The notes below the pieces were generated by a model. It saw only the letters and a list, made by a program, of their open reading frames with translations, did no database searches and was not told where the DNA came from. A DNA stretch of 64,000 bases, from contig NC_091131.1 in the NCBI RefSeq assembly GCF_040183065.1, forward strand, positions 16,308,800 to 16,372,799. The letters run 5' to 3'. How positions within the stretch are numbered: position 1 is the stretch's first letter; each line of letters starts with the position of its first letter. Source of the DNA: Periplaneta americana (Eukaryota > Arthropoda > Insecta > Blattodea > Blattidae). The translations under genes were made by a program, and so were the position numbers. Shown one piece after another: positions 11,724-64,000 of this stretch.

Positions 11724-11988
11724 ATATGAAGAGTTAGCGGGAAAAACAATGAATGTCAAGGTTTCTTAAGGTTGATGTCATTATCTAATTCAATGGATCA
11801 CTGCGAAATTTAATGTTGTTCTTATGAAAAATGGTAAAAAGGAGAATTATCACCGTGAATACAGTAATCCTTTCCTTTATTTTCTATAGAAACAGCACTA
11901 CATCTTGCAGTTATAGACTCAATTAGATCATTATCTAATCCTTAACAGAAATGTGACATTCATCGTTTTTCCCGCGAACTCTTCATAT
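11724..11988. mobile_element. MITE nested in the hAT element
   Basis: The inverted ends ATATGAAGAGTTAGCGGGAA (left) and the inverse of CATATGAAGAGTTCGCGGGA (right) extend about 35 bp with few mismatches, through a shared ATGAATGTCA. The sequence between contains no ORF. The superfamily is unknown. Confidence 0.6.
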
Positions 11989-12281
11989 GTTACCGTTAAA
12001 ACCCGAAATCCATCAAAACCAGTTTCAACTAGTAAAATCTAGTTTAAGCAAATAAAGATAGATAGAAAGTCAGTTTTCGTATGATCTAGAATCAATGTCG
12101 GGTTAGGTTTGGTTTGTTTAGGTTTTTGTTTGGTAAAAGCCTAAAAAAAACCTAAACAAACCAAACTTAACCTGTCACTGTTTCTAGATTTTACGAAAAT
12201 TCGCTTTCTAGCTATATATTTTTTAAACTAATTTTTACTAGTTGAAACTGGTTTTGTCGGATTTTGGGTTTTAACGGTAAC
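11989..12281. mobile_element. palindromic hairpin MITE
   Basis: The left arm GTTACCGTTAAAACCCGAAA.. pairs with the right arm (inverse GTTACCGTTAAAACCCAAAA..) over about 70 bp, continuing through CAAAACCAGTTTCAACTAGT on both arms. The centre is a second inverted pair, GGTTTGTTTAGGTTTTTG against AAAAAACCTAAACAAACC. ATAT flanks both outer ends. The whole unit can fold as one long hairpin. Confidence 0.7.
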
Positions 12282-12435
12282 ATATATAGTTCAATAAGAA
12301 TTTAAATATGTTGTGTCTGTGATAAAAGTGTTCAAAATTACTTTGTAGCGCTCATTGGAAATGATAAAAGTGTGCAATATTCGTTACATTGGCGGACGAA
12401 TGCCGTTACATTGGCGGTGGATCCTCTATCTTGAC

Positions 12436-12437
<2 letters not shown>

Positions 12438-12478
<41 letters not shown>
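12438..12478. repeat. (TTA)n microsatellite
   Basis: About 13 uninterrupted ATT/TTA units inside the hAT element. Confidence 0.9.
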
Positions 12479-13445
12479 GAATAATAAGTATACATTAAAA
12501 TCTAGAGATATTTATTAGAAAATCGCGGGTTTTCGAAAGCCTTCTAGCGAGATTATACGAACTGTTGGCAACACTGGTTCTATTTCTTCGCATTCTCGAG
12601 TTACACTGCCTCGGCTGCCTCACGAGTATCCAATTCGTACCTCAACTCCTCCCTTCCGCGTATCTCTTGATCAGAGACCGGCAAATCTTCTTTCAAGCCT
12701 GCCCTTAATCGTTTAACTTCATGAGTTGGCTAACGCACACCTGCCGTCAACTTTCCCTCACAAACAGACAGGCAGTGTGGTTGCACGTGACGTCAAACAG
12801 TCCTAATAGTGACCGAAATGACTGTTGTGTTTCGCCGACCTGCGCCAGACTGTGCTGCTTTCAGATACATGATAAATATCAACCAGTTATTCAAATCTGA
12901 TAAGCATACAGATATAGACAAACTACTGAAAACTTAATTTGTCGACTTCTGAAACGTACCGTTAATAAATACAAAGAAAATTATTTCTCGTCAGTATAAT
13001 ATCCATTAAATGCCAACAGTTACTATAAATTACTTGCACTTTCCTTTTCATCATAGCTTTGATTGTTTCTTTACTTGTAACTTTTTTTATTCTGTAAATT
13101 GTCATTGTTTGTTTGTGTACTTGTTTACTTTTTTCTTACTCTGATATCTTTCATCATCTATTTCTTCTTGTATTGTTTTGTATGCTTTGTCTAATGGCAG
13201 CCTCTAATTTGAGGAAGTTCAATAAAATAAAAAATAATTTAATGCGAACTCTTCAAACTTTCAGCTTCATAAATAAACATAAATCTGTCTCTTAGAAGTT
13301 AAATGGCAAATCAATATTCTGAAGAACGAAAAACGTTTTTACATTTTACAGGTCTTCACGAGGGTTTTAATTGTTGATAAGGAGAAAGTTTAAATGGAAT
13401 ATTTTCCTATAATAGTTGTTGATATTCATAATAATTGTTATCAAT

Positions 13446-13510
13446 ATCTCTTCTCTTCTCTTCTCTTCTCTTCTCTTCTCTTCTCTTCTCTTCTCTTCTC
13501 TTCTCTTCTT
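13446..13510. repeat. (TTCTC)n pentanucleotide microsatellite
   Basis: About 12 perfect units of TTCTC. On the minus strand it generates a spurious (KREE)n-type ORF at 13367-13612, which should not be annotated as a gene. Confidence 0.95.
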
Positions 13511-13859
13511 AACTAGTCTCAAATTACAAAATGTTACTATTTTGTTGAGTACTGCACTATAAACGATAAGGTTAGCAGAGTGGGTATTACTTTTATTTAG
13601 GTATTCAAACATCTGTGATTCTTAATTATAGATGTAAAATTATATCCCTATTTATATTGAATTTTAAGGATAATTATTATTACTAAATTCTTCTTGATTA
13701 CTTCTCCTTTTTCGGAAGCCACGCTACGTCACTAGCGATCAGCTATTCAAACTGAAATCCATTTGATGTTCACTCCTGAAAATAATACTGTCGCCCGATA
13801 CTCTTGCTTGTTCCACTTGGTTCAACGATATCTACAGTTCCTTTTGTCTCCAAACATTT

Positions 13860-14102
13860 CTGAAAACTGTTAAAATAATAACAAAAAGAGAGGGAATTTG
13901 TGCCCATTGTTATTGTGTTGGCAACTCCCGGTATTCATGGTCGAAGGTTGGCAACCACATTCCGTCTCAAGCTATAAACAAAAAAATGTCAAAAAATGAA
14001 CTCTCGAACTGCGGTATCGGAACGATAACTTACTTTATCGATTACCCACTGTAGGATCGTGACTATCTTCCGTGTATGTACACAGCCAACTCGGAATAAA
14101 GG
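13860..14102 (+). promoter_or_regulatory. probable promoter and non-coding first exon of SMARCAD1
   Basis: A strong donor (AAAGG|GTAAGTGA, exon end 14102) and a matching acceptor (TATTATAG|GCG, next exon from 14238) place a non-coding 5' exon just upstream of the coding start, separated by a 135-bp intron. TTATCGATTA at 14035-14044 is one base off the Drosophila DRE core TATCGATA, common in housekeeping promoters. No TATA box is evident. The transcription start was not determined; this is inference. Confidence 0.4.
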
Positions 14103-14237
14103 GTAAGTGAATTTTAATTTAACCTTTACGTTTTCTAACATAACTCTGCCAGTAATGAATGTGTTTCAGAGAAATGATTATACATGAAAACAGTAATTTA
14201 ATAGTACCTAAACGACTTCCCTCTGCAAATATTATAG

Positions 14238-14264
14238 GCGATTATCAGTGAAGACATCGTCAAA
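14238..14264 (+). other. 5' UTR part of SMARCAD1 exon 2
   Basis: This 27-nt stretch lies between the acceptor AG at 14236-14237 and the chosen ATG. The ATG context (TCAAAATGTCA) has an A at -3. Confidence 0.55.
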
Positions 14265-63081
<48,817 letters not shown>

Positions 63082-64000
63082 AGCTTGCTGAACTAGGTCT
63101 CAGCACAGCCTAATTGTTGAAAACTTGTTCCAGGGATGTAGTCGGTTTGCCCACGCATCCCCAACTACATGCACTCTGCCTTATCTCGACATCGTGTTGT
63201 GAAACGGACTTTGAGATCGGTGCTCTTGGCAGGTGCATCGTTATAGAAAATAAGAAAACTGGCTTCTGTCAACAGCTGACTCAGCCACAACGGCCTCATT
63301 AAGAACTACTTAATGCCTTATGAATAGGTTACTGGAGCTTGTTGCCACACTCAAGCCAATAAGACTGCAAATTTCTCTTCAACATATGAAGAAAACTCCA
63401 AAATGTGAGGAAAAATATTTAAAAATATCAGACTCGTCACTTCGAGCCTTAGCAGCAGCGATTGAAAGCTGGGAGAAGAGTTTATGTGATACGCAGTATT
63501 ACATAGAAGCTGTAATAATTCCTGTGATGTAGTAACTATGTAGTGAACTGAGATATTTTTTCTGCTGTCCAGCATATATAGGTATATATAGCTAGAAGGA
63601 ATAAGGGGTTGTTGAAAAATAGCTTTGTTATCGACAATTTGGATGTCATTTTTTCATAACTTGGTTCTTAAATGAGCCACATTTTTATTATTGCTAAAAA
63701 TGCATTTTCGTTAGAAGTGGAATGTTTTTACATGAACCTGTAAAGACCTAAAGGAAGAGTGTTGAAACATGTTACTAGCTCAATTTATGATGGAGATGGC
63801 GGGAATTGTTTTAAATGTTGGTATGAAATATATACATTTTACACCGTGTTTCATAAAGATTTGAGGGGTTACAAAACTTAATTGAAAGTAAACTACTATT
63901 GAATTTGCCTTAATGAAACCGGTGCAGAACAAACAAGGAACTCAGACTTTATTTTGACACCAACAAATATTCAATGTGTATCAAGACTGAAATGGCACAC
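63082..64000 (+). other. 3' UTR and downstream region of SMARCAD1
   Basis: No canonical AATAAA was seen before the window end, so the polyadenylation site may lie beyond 64000 or use a variant signal. ORFs at 63114-63302 and 63320-63532 have no recognisable domains and are probably UTR noise. Confidence 0.5.

Larger units (their letters stand above)
11490..12576. mobile_element. non-autonomous hAT element with perfect 8-bp TSD
   Basis: The ends are CAGTGTTGCCAATTCAGCGG (left) and the inverse ..GTTGGCAACACTG (right). The 8-bp TSD GTTCTATT at 11482-11489 and 12577-12584 is identical. CAGTGTTGCCAA-type TIRs with 8-bp TSDs are typical of hAT. No transposase remains. The interior has been colonised by two smaller inverted-repeat elements (11724-11988 and 11989-12281) and a TTA microsatellite. 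Confidence 0.88.

Noticed and set aside
12438-12478. CRISPR-like regular repeat
   Set aside because: It is a simple TTA microsatellite without spacers. No CRISPR-like array exists anywhere in the window.
13367-13612. Minus-strand ORF rich in Lys/Arg/Glu
   Set aside because: It is a translation of a (TTCTC)n microsatellite.

Overview
The window looks like a piece of a large, repeat-rich insect nuclear genome. The evidence is one protein-coding gene with 16 coding exons and GT-AG introns of up to 13.6 kb, set in a dense layer of nested transposable elements. The dominant non-LTR retrotransposon family and the tRNA-derived SINEs resemble what I know from cockroaches (Blattodea, e.g. Periplaneta). 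That assignment is from memory and could not be tested. Nothing bacterial, no CRISPR array, no rRNA and no convincing stand-alone tRNA gene was seen.
The only host gene I can support is on the + strand, with coding sequence from 14265 to 63081. Joining 16 phase-consistent exons gives 2577 nt, i.e. 858 residues plus a stop. It has an acidic/serine-rich N-terminus, a CUE-type ubiquitin-binding region, a basic/acidic nuclear segment, a helix-hairpin-helix-like segment, and a complete SNF2 ATPase with every helicase motif. This is the architecture of SMARCAD1 (Drosophila Etl1, yeast Fun30), a nucleosome remodeller. Its promoter side lies around 13.9-14.1 kb. The 3' UTR starts at 63082 and probably runs past or close to the window end.
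The region from 1 to about 13.9 kb is intergenic and almost entirely mobile-element debris: a tRNA-SINE, a Penelope-like GIY-YIG remnant, a hAT with target-site duplication (TSD), a non-autonomous Helitron inside an AT-rich satellite, an older LINE broken by a younger RTE-like LINE, a pogo/mariner-like transposase pseudogene, and a composite hAT containing smaller hairpin elements. The introns (14.4-63 kb) hold the rest. These include an apparently intact Tc1/mariner-related transposon with very long D2-E catalytic spacing (22517-24367), several hAT elements, Harbinger, Tigger/pogo and mariner remnants, MITEs, SINEs, a solo LTR, and nine copies of one RTE-like LINE family with TAAG-type 3' tails.
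Many insertions could be dated relative to one another because both TSD copies or terminal inverted repeats (TIRs) are visible. The clearest is a 5'-inverted ('twin-primed') LINE inside a hAT element inside a SMARCAD1 intron. Three elements lie within 110 bp of exon borders (28 bp after a donor, 30 bp and 103 bp before acceptors), yet all exons and splice sites look intact. All boundaries and family names come from reading the sequence, without database searches.
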